This document shows positions 22,601 to 34,552 of a stretch of 64,000 nucleotides of DNA, piece by piece; the first letter of the stretch is position 1, and each line of letters begins with the position of its first letter. Position numbers and translations under genes: made by a program. Below the pieces are notes generated by a model. It did no database searches, was not told the DNA's origin, and was given only the letters and a program-made list of their open reading frames with translations. Origin of the DNA: Setoptus koraiensis (taxonomy: Eukaryota; Arthropoda); the NCBI GenBank assembly GCA_048013815.1, contig CM106585.1:10416001-10480000 (forward strand), in the 5' to 3' direction.

Positions 22601-22645
22601 ATGATTCAGATAATTCGCATGATTCGAATGATTCAAATGATTCAA
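22601..22645. repeat. 9-bp tandem repeat (ATGATTCAA), 5 copies
   Basis: Five 9-bp units, ATGATTCAG, ATAATTCGC, ATGATTCGA and ATGATTCAA (twice), start at 22601. A second, 6-bp array (ATTCAA/ATTCAG changing to GAACCC) follows at 22824-22872. Confidence 0.88.
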
Positions 22646-23640
22646 ATAAGCGTGTGGCACACGAAACGATAACCGTTATCGGATAACGACGCTCCGATGA
22701 TGGCCACCGCCACCACCATGATGACCGTCGTGACGCTGGCAGGCACGCCAGCCAAACAAACAAACAGTGCAAAGTGTGTCAGAGGGAAAAGTTGCGTCAT
22801 TGGTGGCTGTTTGTCGGCTGTCCAAATTCAGATTCAAATTCAAATTCAGATTCGAACCCGAACCCGAACCGGACTAATCTATAATTGAGCCTCTGCTGAG
22901 ATGATTCATAAGTCTTTAGGATGGGATTAGAGGCGAGCACGCATATGCTGCCGAGTAATGCGATATTGGGCGATGCTGGGCGATATTGTCAAAAATTGAC
23001 TGGCCACGGCAGAAATTACGACCGACGCACACTGTTTAAATGCTTTCCAATGAACAAAGCAACGTCGCAAACAAAGCTCCATGAAACGCTAGCCAGAAAC
23101 AAAACGAATTGCTGAAAAACAAACAAGCTCAGGTGAGCTCGCTCAATCAATCCATCAGCTGACCGAGCAACATGATTAGCGTGATTAAACGCGTGTAATC
23201 ATGACCCAATTGCACGTGCCGCCCCAACAAAACTGCACACTGGCCAACGCTGGCCCAATGCTGGCCAATAATGTAATTATGTAATGCGTGCTTTACATAA
23301 AATACATGAATGCATACATGCAAGCACGTCATGATGTTGTGTTTGTGTATGTTCATGCATAAATACATTGGCAAATATATGAATAAGCACGAAGAGGGCA
23401 AATCACAAATGACGGTTGCTGCAAAATGATGATTATTGCTCGTGATTGAGCACGCGTTACGCACGATAACATGCAGGCGCACACACGCGCTGAAACAGGA
23501 GCCCCACAGTTGGTATTGGCAAGAAAATATGCAAATAATGAGCAAGCCCATCAAACATGTAACATTAGTGGCCAGTTGGGGGCGGACAACAGTAAATAAT
23601 TTTTGCGAGCAGCAAAAAGTGATCATGATTGATGAGCTAC

Positions 23641-23664
23641 CTGATATTCACCCGTGAATATCAG
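23641..23664. repeat. Perfect 11-bp inverted repeat, 2-nt loop
   Basis: CTGATATTCAC at 23641-23651 and GTGAATATCAG at 23654-23664 are exact reverse complements, separated by CC. Confidence 0.9.
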
Positions 23665-23806
23665 CATTATGTTGTTCGTAACATTGCAAGTTGCTGCCAC
23701 TGCCACTGCCACTGCCACTGCTGCTGCTGCTGCTGCAATATAGGCGCTAATTACGGTCAATCATTTAATTAGCGCGCACACTCCCACGCACACAATGTGC
23801 CAGACA

Positions 23807-23862
23807 CAATCTGACAGATTGAATCTGACAAATTGAATCTGACAAATTGAATCTGACAGAGC
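23807..23862. repeat. 14-bp tandem repeat (GAATCTGACAAATT), 4 copies
   Basis: Units start at 23807, 23821, 23835 and 23849; the middle two are identical. Confidence 0.93.
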
Positions 23863-24238
23863 GACCTATAGAGCGGCCCACACTACACAAAGCAGCGGGA
23901 TACTGTACGCCAATACTACTGGCCACTAGTCACAATGTTGGCGCTGCAGTCGGTATGCAAATGAGCTTGATATAGGCTCGAGACAATTACTCATAACGAG
24001 CACTGATTAATCGCTCGCCTATAATTAGGCACGCAATGTATTGCTATTTGTATATTATTTGTATCCATATTCGCTCTTATTATTACAGGGCCATTATAGA
24101 GTCGCGCAGTGCACGCTTGATTGGCCCTCCGCACAGGTGACTCATATCGACAATTATGTAATTTGGACGATGCTGTCCATGTTACATTGCTGCCACTATT
24201 ATGCGGCAATAAAACGCTCACAATTGTCAATATATCTG

Positions 24239-24286
24239 GCGACATATCGGGCGACATATCGGGCGACATATCGGCGATATATCGGG
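24239..24286. repeat. 12-bp tandem repeat (GCGACATATCGG), 3-4 copies
   Basis: Three identical copies start at 24239, 24251 and 24263, followed by a diverged CGATATATCGGG. Confidence 0.92.
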
Positions 24287-27200
24287 CAACAGCGGGCAGC
24301 GTTTCGAGCCGGCCAAGGTCGAGCTTGCGACCGATGCGGCCGGCAAAATATTAAAAAAATATTATAAATGTCAACATGCCATTTGTGTTGCATCTGACAC
24401 AAACAATACAAATTGGGCAACATCTTATGTCTGCTATCCTTTGTTTGCATTTTGGGCATCGATATCGGGATATTTGTCAAGCTGCTGGAATATGATGCAA
24501 TTGTAGCGACATTCATCAGACGATGAGCACTGGCGACCGCAATTGATTGGTGCTCATGATTTGTGGTTAGTGGTTTAATTTGAGCCAACTTGCTGGCTAA
24601 TTTTTTATCTTGTGTCTGGCAGCTCAGTGTTGCCCATTACTCACATAGTGAATGTATACATATACATCTATCACTATATATAGCAATGTAGCCAAATGTA
24701 TAGCAATATCGCCGCCAAATGTATAGTAATGCTGGCTGTATTATGTGATACAGCCGGTGTAATTATATAACTTAATATATTATGTAATGTGATTGGCGCT
24801 CGCATGCATTGTTGTGCTGGCAAAAGAAAAGAATGCGCTGCTGGCAAGATTGTTGCAAATGGCAAGCGTGCTCAAAACAGGCAACTGTGTTGTCTATCTG
24901 ATATAAACTAAATAGTTTAGATGCAGCAAACGATAGACAAACGAGAATTGCGCTCATAACAAGACGAGAAGAAGGTTACGTCATCGTCGTGGTCGTGTCA
25001 CACACACACACACACAATCTTATGTGTAACTTACATAATGCAGCTTACATAATGTAAGTTACATAAGAGCTAGGCCATTACGTAATGTTATTTTAATATT
25101 ATCTTGATATCGTTGTGTCTGCTGCTGCTGCTGCTGTAGTGCAATTGCAGCAGACCGTGTGTCTTGGCACAACACGGTCGGTTGTTGTAGCTGTTGTTGT
25201 TGTTGTCGTTGCTGTTGCTGCTGTTGTTGCTAGCGAGCAAACTAGCTCGGCTCGACAAGCAAATGCAACATTGCTATTGGAGCGCCAGTGGTCATAGTGG
25301 AGTAACAAACACAATTCAGCGGCAGCAACAACAGCAACAACAACAACAGCAACAACAACAGCAACAACAACAACAGCAACTAGGTGCATCCGCATTGATG
25401 CGCATTGCAATCAATTGTGCGAGTGTTTAGTATTACGCAACACACATAAAATCACAACAATTGATGATGATTTATAGGCACAAATGAGACAACGCAGCCC
25501 AGGGCCGACGCTGATGAACAGGCGACTTGGGATACGAATCTGCGGTTACGTAATATCGAGCATAGCATGACATGTGTGCTGTACATGCCATTATGTAATT
25601 GTCGTCGTCGTTGCTGTTGTTGTTGTTGCTGTTGTTGTTGCTGTTGTTGTTGTGCTAAATTGTTTCTTAGTCGCATTCGTCTTGTTACATTTAAATCAAG
25701 ATCAAATGGCCGATGCTCATCAACATAAAGCCACTTGTTTGTGTATATATAGTGCATGTGTAGTGTATGTGTATGGCAGTGCAAATATATAGGACACGGC
25801 ACGCCAATAAGCACAAAAGCAAGCGGCCAGAAACAAGTGGCAAGTTGCAATTAAGCCGCTACCACTTGCCGCATCACTTGTAAAATGGCCCGAGCGTCTC
25901 TTACGTAACTAACAAAATGCAACAATGCCACTCAATGGCAACTTGCAAATTATTATTGCGACTTGCCATTGCCTAACTGACATACCGGCCATACGCTGGC
26001 CTGGGCTAGTTGCCCCCAGCCGCACATGGCGCCATCTGACGAGCGCTGGGCGCCGCGCCTGGCCGGGCCGGGCATCAAAAGATAATTTGCATTTTGATCG
26101 GCCACGACCGGCGCTAATGCGCTGTGATTGCAAAGAATTCCCTCTCTCTCTCTCTCTCTATATATCTCTGCATGTCTCTTCGCTCAACTTCTTGACTGTG
26201 CGCTCGAGAGCTCAACAGCAACAACAACAGCAACAACAACAGCAACAACAGCAACAACAACAACAACAGAGACAACAACAGCGACAACAACTTAAAAAGT
26301 TAATAGTTACTAACGAAAGAACGCTCTTGCCCAATCTTGGCAGCGCCGAACAAAAATCAGAAATCAGAAATCAAGAAGCGAGAATTGGCATGGCGAAGAA
26401 TGGCAAACACAAGAGAGCGAGACTGGGAATAATCACCGATATTAGCAGTTTATCTTTATGTAACACACACACATAAATATATAGTTGTCGGGTGGATAAT
26501 TTTCATCGCTTGAGCTAAAAGAATGACCCTTATTATTTTTGAATTATCTAAGAATTTATAATGAAAAAATTATGATTGATAATTTAGATTTTTGCATCAA
26601 GAGCAGCGGCTTATCTGAAATAATGTGTGGCGATAATATGGTTGCCATTGTGTTGTGTCGAGCCGAAGACAAGCTTCGAAAATTGGAAATATCTGCTGCG
26701 CGGCTCGAACAGGTAGTTGTTCTTAATTATAGTCTTGGAGGCGGCGGCGGCAGCGGCAGCAACAACAACCAGAGTCGCACTTATCGGCGAGCCATGGCCG
26801 GTTGCGCAACTTTATGCATAGAAAGAGTTCGGTCAATTAGATTCGACTTGTTGTCTTCTTCGTTCGTTCGCTCGCTCTGACGTAACTTTTATCTAGGGAC
26901 AAAGGCACTGGACGACAGAAACCTGTTCTCGGTGGCCGCGCTTGTGCGCTCATTGCGCCACATTGACCGCCTATAAGCGCTTTGATTGAACTTTGCTGCT
27001 GCTGCTGCTGCTACCAACAACAATGAATGAATGATACAATACATTATGTAATAATATCGTATTAATAAAACTCGTTCGCGTTGTCCGACTGCCCGTCTGT
27101 CCTGTGCGTGTGTGTGTGTGTGCGTGTGTGTGTGTGTGTAGGCAGCCAAACTATTAATCCATGGGCGCCTGAGCTACGCATTTGCTCGCCGGCCAGCCAG

Positions 27201-27960
27201 CCGACAGTCTTGCCAGATGAAAATCCAATCTGGCCGGCGGATCGCATAATTACGGCACAACGGCGCTGAAACGGCCCCAACAAAAACAAATCATCGCGTT
27301 ATTATATATTATGCACACACACACACACGAGCGACACAAGTGACAGTCGGAATTGAAATGGGAAAAAATTATTGAGAATTATTGAGAATTATTGAGAAAG
27401 GGAAAAATTATCGCCTTTCAACTCGAGAGTCTCAAGTGCGCAATTTTGTTTGCATTCACGCGTGAATATCACACACAGACACACAGACAATTTGTAGTCA
27501 TGTCTATATGATACTGGCGATATGATACTGGCGATATGATACAGCCATTGGCCGCCTATAACCTGGCTTGGTTAGATGGGCCGGCAGCGAGCATGATTAA
27601 TGCACATTTTGACAGGCTTGTCAGCCGGTGATTGACACTATTAGCCGGCTGATGGCCGGCCGGGCCAATCTAATGCGGGCTCATTAGCAATGGGCGCCGC
27701 TGATGCCGGCGGTGCACGGTTGCGCAATGAGCGGCTGACATTGTGAGAGGGCCGAGCGAGTCAGCGAGACGGATAATAAATGGGGGACACAAATTTTGCG
27801 TTCATTGTCATAACGCTTCTCTAGTTAGTTGCCAATCAAAACTGTGCGGCCCGGTTGATATCGTGATTGCGCAATGATGAAATCTAAACGAACTCTCGGC
27901 CGGCCATGGATACAAGTTTGGCCGCCATTGTTGTGCGCTCTCAATTACAGGTGACTTGTT

Positions 27961-27962
<2 letters not shown>

Positions 27963-28041
<79 letters not shown>
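27963..28041. repeat. (CA)n microsatellite, about 79 bp
   Basis: Uninterrupted CA dinucleotide, the longest pure microsatellite in the window. It sits 10 bp after a CAGGTGAC word at 27948. Confidence 0.98.
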
Positions 28042-28043
<2 letters not shown>

Positions 28044-29453
28044 TTGTGGCGCAATCAATTGTTATTTGTGCCGAGCGGCGCCATCATGCGGCCAGCCAGC
28101 CGGCCAGACGTACACACACGCCTAGATAGATGAGACAAGATGAGATGAGATGAAATGAGACGAGATTAGCGAGATAGACAACCACTTGTTCCTTGTTTGT
28201 GGGCTTGCCAATTGTTCAATCGGCAACAACTAGCTCGAGAGCAATGAGCTCCAAACTAAGGCGGCCCTAGTGTGTTGTTGCGGCGGTTGTTGCAGTTGCG
28301 CAACTGGCGCCGTCGCCGCTGCTGCAGCAGTAATGCGAGGTAATAATGTGAGATCATTCATATCTGGAATTATTTTTATTTTGTTGATTATTACATAACA
28401 ATAACAATAATGAGACGACGACGACGACGAGTCACAAGTGGCAGCCAGTCGGCCGATGCCGGCCAGCCACTCGCCAGAGCTGAGCAGTCGTCATCGGGCG
28501 CAGCTAGTTTGCCCATTCGGCTAACTAGCTAGCTGCCAACTAACACACACACCGACCACTTACCTGTAATCGAGTAAGGCTGCCGATTACGTAATTCAGT
28601 TGGTTGCCGGCTCATATCAACCTGCTCGTTCGTTTCGCACAATTCGTACATTTCGTACATTTGGTATGTTTCGCATGCTTCGTATATTTCGTATATTCGC
28701 AGTGTTTCCTGTGTTGGGCCTGTGTTCTCGTATAGGCTCAGCGACAGCGCCAACAACAATCCTATCATAATGAGAGCGTGAGAGCATAAGCGCCAATTCT
28801 CATAATAATTCTCTCATAATAATAATCACAATAATGATAAAAGGGACGACAGCAACAGTATCATTATGCGTCCATATTTGTGCGCACTCCAATAATCAGT
28901 TTGCATCGGTTTTAATAAGAAGAAACAGAAACAGAAAACATCTCGCCTGCCAACTATTTCCGACGACGAGCCCTTGTTTTAGAGGCAGCGGCCGTCGGCG
29001 GGTTCGACGGCCAGCCGATGGGAACAGTTGGTCGTTTAATTTGTTTCGCACACAATTACGCAACATACGCGGGGCATTGGGCCAAATATTGGCCAAATAG
29101 TGCGCGCCCCTAGCGAGCGGCCAGGTGAACCGGTCAGTGCGGGCCAGTGTCGCAAGCGAGTCAGCCAATGTGCTGGCTAATGTGGCCACATTGCGACGCT
29201 GCGAGCCACGGCCAAGAGAGGGCGATAATTATGGCGACATCGGCCGATAATTATACGAGCGGCCAATGTATCGCCAATTGGCCAACTAGTGTGTGACATA
29301 ATTGCTTTTTGATGTCCACTGCTGGCTGCACGTTCCGTGGCCGGGCCCGTTCAATCGGTGCACCGACTCAATCGGTGCACCGACTGTTTGTTTGTGTGTT
29401 CGCGATTGGCTGGCAGCGGTCAATTTGGCGCTGGCGGCCTCACTCGGTCGGCC

Positions 29454-29513
29454 GCTGCGACGGGCTTCCTCGGGCTGCGACGGGCTTCTCCGGGCTGCGA
29501 CGGGCTTCTTCGG
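29454..29513. repeat. 20-bp tandem repeat, 3 copies
   Basis: Three copies of a GCTGCGACGGGCTTC-containing 20-bp unit start at 29454, 29474 and 29494, differing only in two bases near the end. A doubled 16-bp unit with the palindrome CGGTGCACCG lies just upstream at 29351-29382. Confidence 0.93.
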
Positions 29514-31174
29514 GCTCGAATGCGCGCCGTTCGAAGGCGCGCCGTTCGGAGAGGCGCCGGGAGCGCGACAAGCGCCGAAGGATTCGAGGCCAACATGACA
29601 ATTATGGATTGGCCATAGTGGCGATTCGCGGCGATATGTATAACAAGTTGTTGTTGAAGGCGCCGAGTAATGCGACATGCCGGAGATAATGACGACGATA
29701 AAAAAATAATAATAATTTGTATTTGTGTGTGTCGTGCATGCCGATGTGCGCCGGTCGCGTATCGTGTGACTGTTGCGGTGTGATTGTACAATGAGAGATT
29801 GTATAATAAGAGATTGTGCAATGAGAGAGATTGTATAATAGCGCGACGGCCGGCCTGCCGGACAATCGATGAGCAATTGGCCGCAAAAAGCCAATCAAAT
29901 GTGCGCGCCAACTCCGCCTATCGTTGGCAGAGATCAAAATGAATAATTACGCAACAATTCTTATCGATTTCTTATCGCATCTATGACATAATCTGGCGCA
30001 ATAAACAACTGGCCGCTCACGAGACACAAACTAACTTGTAAGCTAAACACTTGTGTTTATGTCTCGCATCAATTGATGCTCGTTCCGTCACACACATCAA
30101 GTGGTACGGGCAGTGCAGATATCGCAGATATAACAGATATCGCAGCGACACAAAGCGACATGCACAAACGACCAGACCAAGAAGAATGGCAATGGAATAA
30201 GAATAGAAAATATATAAGAATATAAAATAACGAAGAGCCAGAAATCGTGTAGCAGAAAACCCATGATTAGTGTGCGAACAAGAACAATGGCACCGCAACA
30301 TTGACAGCCATCGATGAGCCCACGAACGAGCCAACGACACGACGAATAAACGACCATTTCGTTCCAATGGCTCGCTAACATAAAAATAGAAAATAAAACT
30401 AAATTCTAATAAACTGGCTTCTTTTTGCTCTCATTCGCGGGCTCATTTCTAACCGTTGCTTGCCGCTTGCGACCAAGAACAATAACGTTCGTCTCTCACA
30501 CTTCTCGTATTCTTGTGCCGCACACACCAGCGGACAAGTCGATATCGATTTGCCCATTGCCGACAATGTTCGCTGACGAAGCTCGCTGACGAAGTTCTCT
30601 GACAAAGTTCTCTGACTATGCTCTCTGACACTGTTGTCGGCAGGCAGATAAACACACACAAGCATATAAATATATAAATATCCTCTCACAATATTTATCG
30701 CAATGTTGCAATCTGTTTGCCGCCGCATTCATCCATAAATATGTTGCGGATAAATACGCTCACACCGACCCAAAACAACAATGCACTGGCCACAGTGCCC
30801 TCTATAGGGCCAACTTATCAAGACAATAATAATTATTATTGCGCAATCATGATGCGACCCATACAATGATGGTCGTGTCGCCCACATATGAGTGCCATGC
30901 AAACATGTAAACATATAAACGGTCAAAGCGCTGCTATAGGTCATGTCCGCCATAACAGGTTGCTGTGTTGTTACATCATGTAACTTACATGACAGCAACA
31001 ACAATTAACAGTTTACTTGCTGCTTGCCACAACCGCCAGCCGAGTGGCGCCACCTACTTGCGCATGCCGCACTATAAAGTGGTGGATTTTTATTTTCAAA
31101 CCTGCAAAATCTCACAGCAAGCATAATACAAATCAATACAAATCAATTCCGGCGCCATCTTCTGGCGCCACAAC

Positions 31175-31230
31175 GGCAACGAGTCGATGGCAACGAGTCA
31201 ACGGCAACGAGTTAATGGTAATGAGTCAAT
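31175..31230. repeat. 14-bp tandem repeat (GGCAACGAGTCAAC), 4 copies
   Basis: Units start at 31175, 31189, 31203 and 31217 with one to three changes between copies. Confidence 0.92.
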
Positions 31231-34200
31231 GGTTTGAGAGCAGCCGATTACAGCCGGTCGGGGCCCAAACAGCAAGTCGCCTGCTTCAATGCCGTCTCCT
31301 CCGGCCGACCAAATCGGAACGACCGGAAACGAGAGCGAAGCCATTGATTGCGACAGTGATTAACGGTAGCTGGCTGGACACAGCGGAGCGGTCGTGTTGG
31401 CGCCGGGCCCGGCCGGCCCGACTGCAGTACTAGTATTAGTATTAGTATAGTTAGTTGCCGGCGAGTATTATTTAGTGAGTTGTTGTCGTCTAATTTTCAA
31501 GCTCATTGAACAAAAGAAAAAAAAAGAATGGCCGTTTGAATTAACGTAGCGACTGGGGGAGTTAGGCGTCAATTTAAAAAACGACAACGACAAGCGGAGA
31601 AAAAACTAAAAAACCATCGTGTCTTGGAACATTAAATTGCGACCCGAACGATATATTGGCTCGGCGCGATCGGGCCGGCGCGATCGGGATCAATATGAGA
31701 TCAATATGTGAGAGCAACAAGGACAATTACGCTTCATGTTGTGACTCGGTCATCATGGTCAGTGGTTTGTTGCGCAATATCCCATGTCTACGTATATGGG
31801 TGTGTGTTTGCGCCGGCGACGTGATGACCATGATCAGCATAATCATGACGATCATGGTCGTCGTCGTCGTCGTCGTCGTGATTACTGCCACTGGCGCTGC
31901 CACCAACACCAACACTAACTCCGATACTGATACTAGCACTAATACGGCCATGCGATAAGCGAGCAGATAGGCTCAACAAACAACAACAGCAGCAACAGCA
32001 ACAACAGCGACATCCAAATAAGCAAAGAAGCAGCGCGAATGTCGCGATGACGCAATTTAAATCAAAAAAGGACAACGACAACAATAAAAACAACTAAGAG
32101 GGGCAGGCAATGAGAGAGGGAATTATCAAACAAAACGTCGCCAGCGGTTGTGTGTGTCGTTGTTGTCGCTGCCGCTGTTGTTGTCGTTGTTGTTGTCGTT
32201 GTTGTTGTTGTGCCCCCTTTGTCCAGCGTGGCTGCTGATAATGCCGCGGCCGCGCTGCTCTAATTCGAATTTGGAAATTTTGTAATTCGAATTGGAAATT
32301 CCACTCTCAAATTCTAAATTCGCCATCATGATGATGATTGTGGCGCAACGAACAACGACGACGACGACGACGACGACCACTGGCCAATGTTGTTGTTCAT
32401 GCATGACGTCAAATGGCATCAAATTAAATGGGAATTGGCTCTCTTTCTCTTTGTGCCAGCCAGATCTGGCTGGCGAATGAGCGCCGGCCAGCGGCGCAAC
32501 AACTCGCCCAACAAGCGAACAAGCGGCCAGTGCCAAGAAAAGAATGGACATGCAAAGAAAGAGAATGCAGCCTTTCGAGTGAAGTTTTTTGAGCGCCGAG
32601 CACACGAATACGATAAAATGGAATGAAATGAAAATGAGAATGGAAATGAAAATGAAAATGAAAAAATTCAAATTATACAAACGCGCCACCAGCAGCAGGC
32701 AGGCGAACTAGCAACGCCACCATCTTACATAATCACTCATGACATGAGAATGACCACTAGCGCTAACTGGTTATACTGGCGCCGTGCACACAATGCCATT
32801 GGCCCATAACGCACCAAGTCGCACGTCGCACAACTCGTGCAACTTGCAACGTAATACCCACAGCCCTCACACTGTGAGGCTCAGCGCGCAGCGGATAACG
32901 GGATTGTGGGGCGGCCCGCGTTGCCCGCTCAAGTGGCCCCTCGGTTGCGACTGGCAGCAAGTGATAAATTGGAGTTGCCAACTTTGCGCGGACTTATCTG
33001 GGCTGCTTTGCATACGCAAGAACAATGTGTCCGGCGGCCGCTGTCGTGCTCGGCGCGATAGCGCCGCAAGACCGCGCCGGCCGAAACAAGACAGCGGGCC
33101 ATTCATTTGGTGGGTCGTTTTTTGAAATAAATTAAAACTAAAAACCCCCTCTAGGGGGCCCGAGTCGGCCGAAAAGTCGCCCCTCTTCTGCAGCCGCCGT
33201 GACAGAGGCCCCGATTCGGGCTGATTGGCCGGCGGCCCGAGCACGAGCGGCTGCATGCAAATTGCGGCCCATGCCCAATATTGCCGCTCCCGATATAGTG
33301 TCTACAATTGTAATTAGCCTGGCCAGCCCGGGCCCATTAGCCGGCCTATAAAATGGCCGGTTCGCCGGCAAAGGGGCCAATAATTAAAGCATATAGGCGA
33401 TGTTGGCCGCCAAGACCGGCCAAGACTGGCCGAGACGCGCATTCGGTGTGTGAGGGTGGGGGGGGAACTTTATTATCATAATGACCGATATAAGCGCGAT
33501 ATAAGGCCGCCACTAACAAGATAAGACTTAAGATTTGTTTGCGCCGGCCAATGGTCACTGGATGTACTTATTTGGCGTGGTGCGCGCTGATTTCTCATGA
33601 TAAAAGGACGGCGGGGCGGCGGAAACACACTGGCCAGTTTCATTAATATTAGCACTGGCGGCCCCAATACGCAGCTTGTTTGTGTGTGTGTGTGCGTTGT
33701 AAAAGATTGACATCGAGAGGAGGAACTGGCCTGTTTATGGCCGGGCCTCAGTCTTGTCATTTATTGCTTCGCTTGCTCGTGCGCGCCAGCGACATGCGAT
33801 ATAGATAATGTCACACTTAAAAAAATCCAACGGCCAAAAAGCGGCCAGCGACGCCGACAAGAGCAAAGATGACGCACAATGGCCCCATGGGATAGCATCA
33901 TCAATTAGGAGCGCGCACTGAGGTCCGAGCGCAGCTCTCTGATCAATCGTCGATTGGCTGATTGGGCCCATATCGGGCCCCCACGCAGTGGGGCCCAGTG
34001 AAAAATTTCCACTTTCCAGTGGCGCGTTGGCTTCGTTTGGTGTCGCGCCGATTCAATTCGATGCCAGGGCCCAACGCACACACACACACACACACGCACA
34101 CACACACAATACACACAAATTTCGAGCGGCAATGAGAGCGAAACACGGACAATTTCGACACTTTTGAGACTCACTCAAACTGAATCAGCGGTTGATTAGA

Positions 34201-34538
34201 GTGCCAGATAAGAGGCCAACTGGAGCCACAGACACTGACCCCTGCGAGTGGCAACTGCTGGCCGTATTTGATTTCTTATTTCTTTTGAGATTTTACTTTT
34301 TTATTTCAGTTTCAGTTTTCTTTTTCTGTCTCTTTTTGTTTGTCAAAACTAGCGGCCCGATGATGATGATAATTTTACCCGGAATGAGACACACACACAC
34401 ACACACACACAGATAGAGAGCCAACTAACGTGCCCAAAGCCAATGGACTAACTAAAGAGGGGGAAGCCAATCAAGCGTTGGAATTGAAACACACGCACAC
34501 ACACATAATCTGGATTTCCATCATTGTGCTATTAAAAG

Positions 34539-34552
34539 GGCGCCACCTGGTG
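34539..34552 (-). promoter_or_regulatory. CTCF-like insulator motif, full consensus match
   Basis: GGCGCCACCTGGTG fits the reverse form of the CTCF core (RGCGCCMYCTRSYR) at every position. Many partial matches with the same GGCGCCAYCT core are scattered in the window. Function is inferred from the motif only. Confidence 0.45.

Larger units (their letters stand above)
22646..32100. other. Non-coding desert, block 4
   Basis: No supported gene. Content: CAG/CAA or CTG/TTG runs (23690-23735, 25114-25225, 25322-25378, 25605-25655, 26213-26291), a long CA microsatellite, GT/CA runs near 25000 and 27105-27140, octamers at 23529, 23955 and 26085, and bZIP-type palindromes ATTACGTAAT/GTTACGTAAT at 25078, 25545 and 28586. 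Near 25031-25087 four TTACATAA/TTACGTAA words lie within 60 bp. CTCF-like sites are at 26028, 31046 and 31151. Only fragmentary open frames are present. Confidence 0.7.

Noticed and set aside
26539-26880. 113-codon open frame with a less repetitive first half
   Set aside because: The first 60 residues look protein-like, but no family is recognised, the rest is Gly/Ser repeat and basic sequence, and there is no splice or codon-bias support.
28351-28360. TGAGATCATT, the start of the bantam microRNA
   Set aside because: The match stops after ten bases and there is no precursor hairpin around it.
28985-29020. GGGTTCGACGGCC, similar to a tRNA B box
   Set aside because: No A box at the right distance and no cloverleaf can be drawn; no tRNA gene is supported anywhere in the window.
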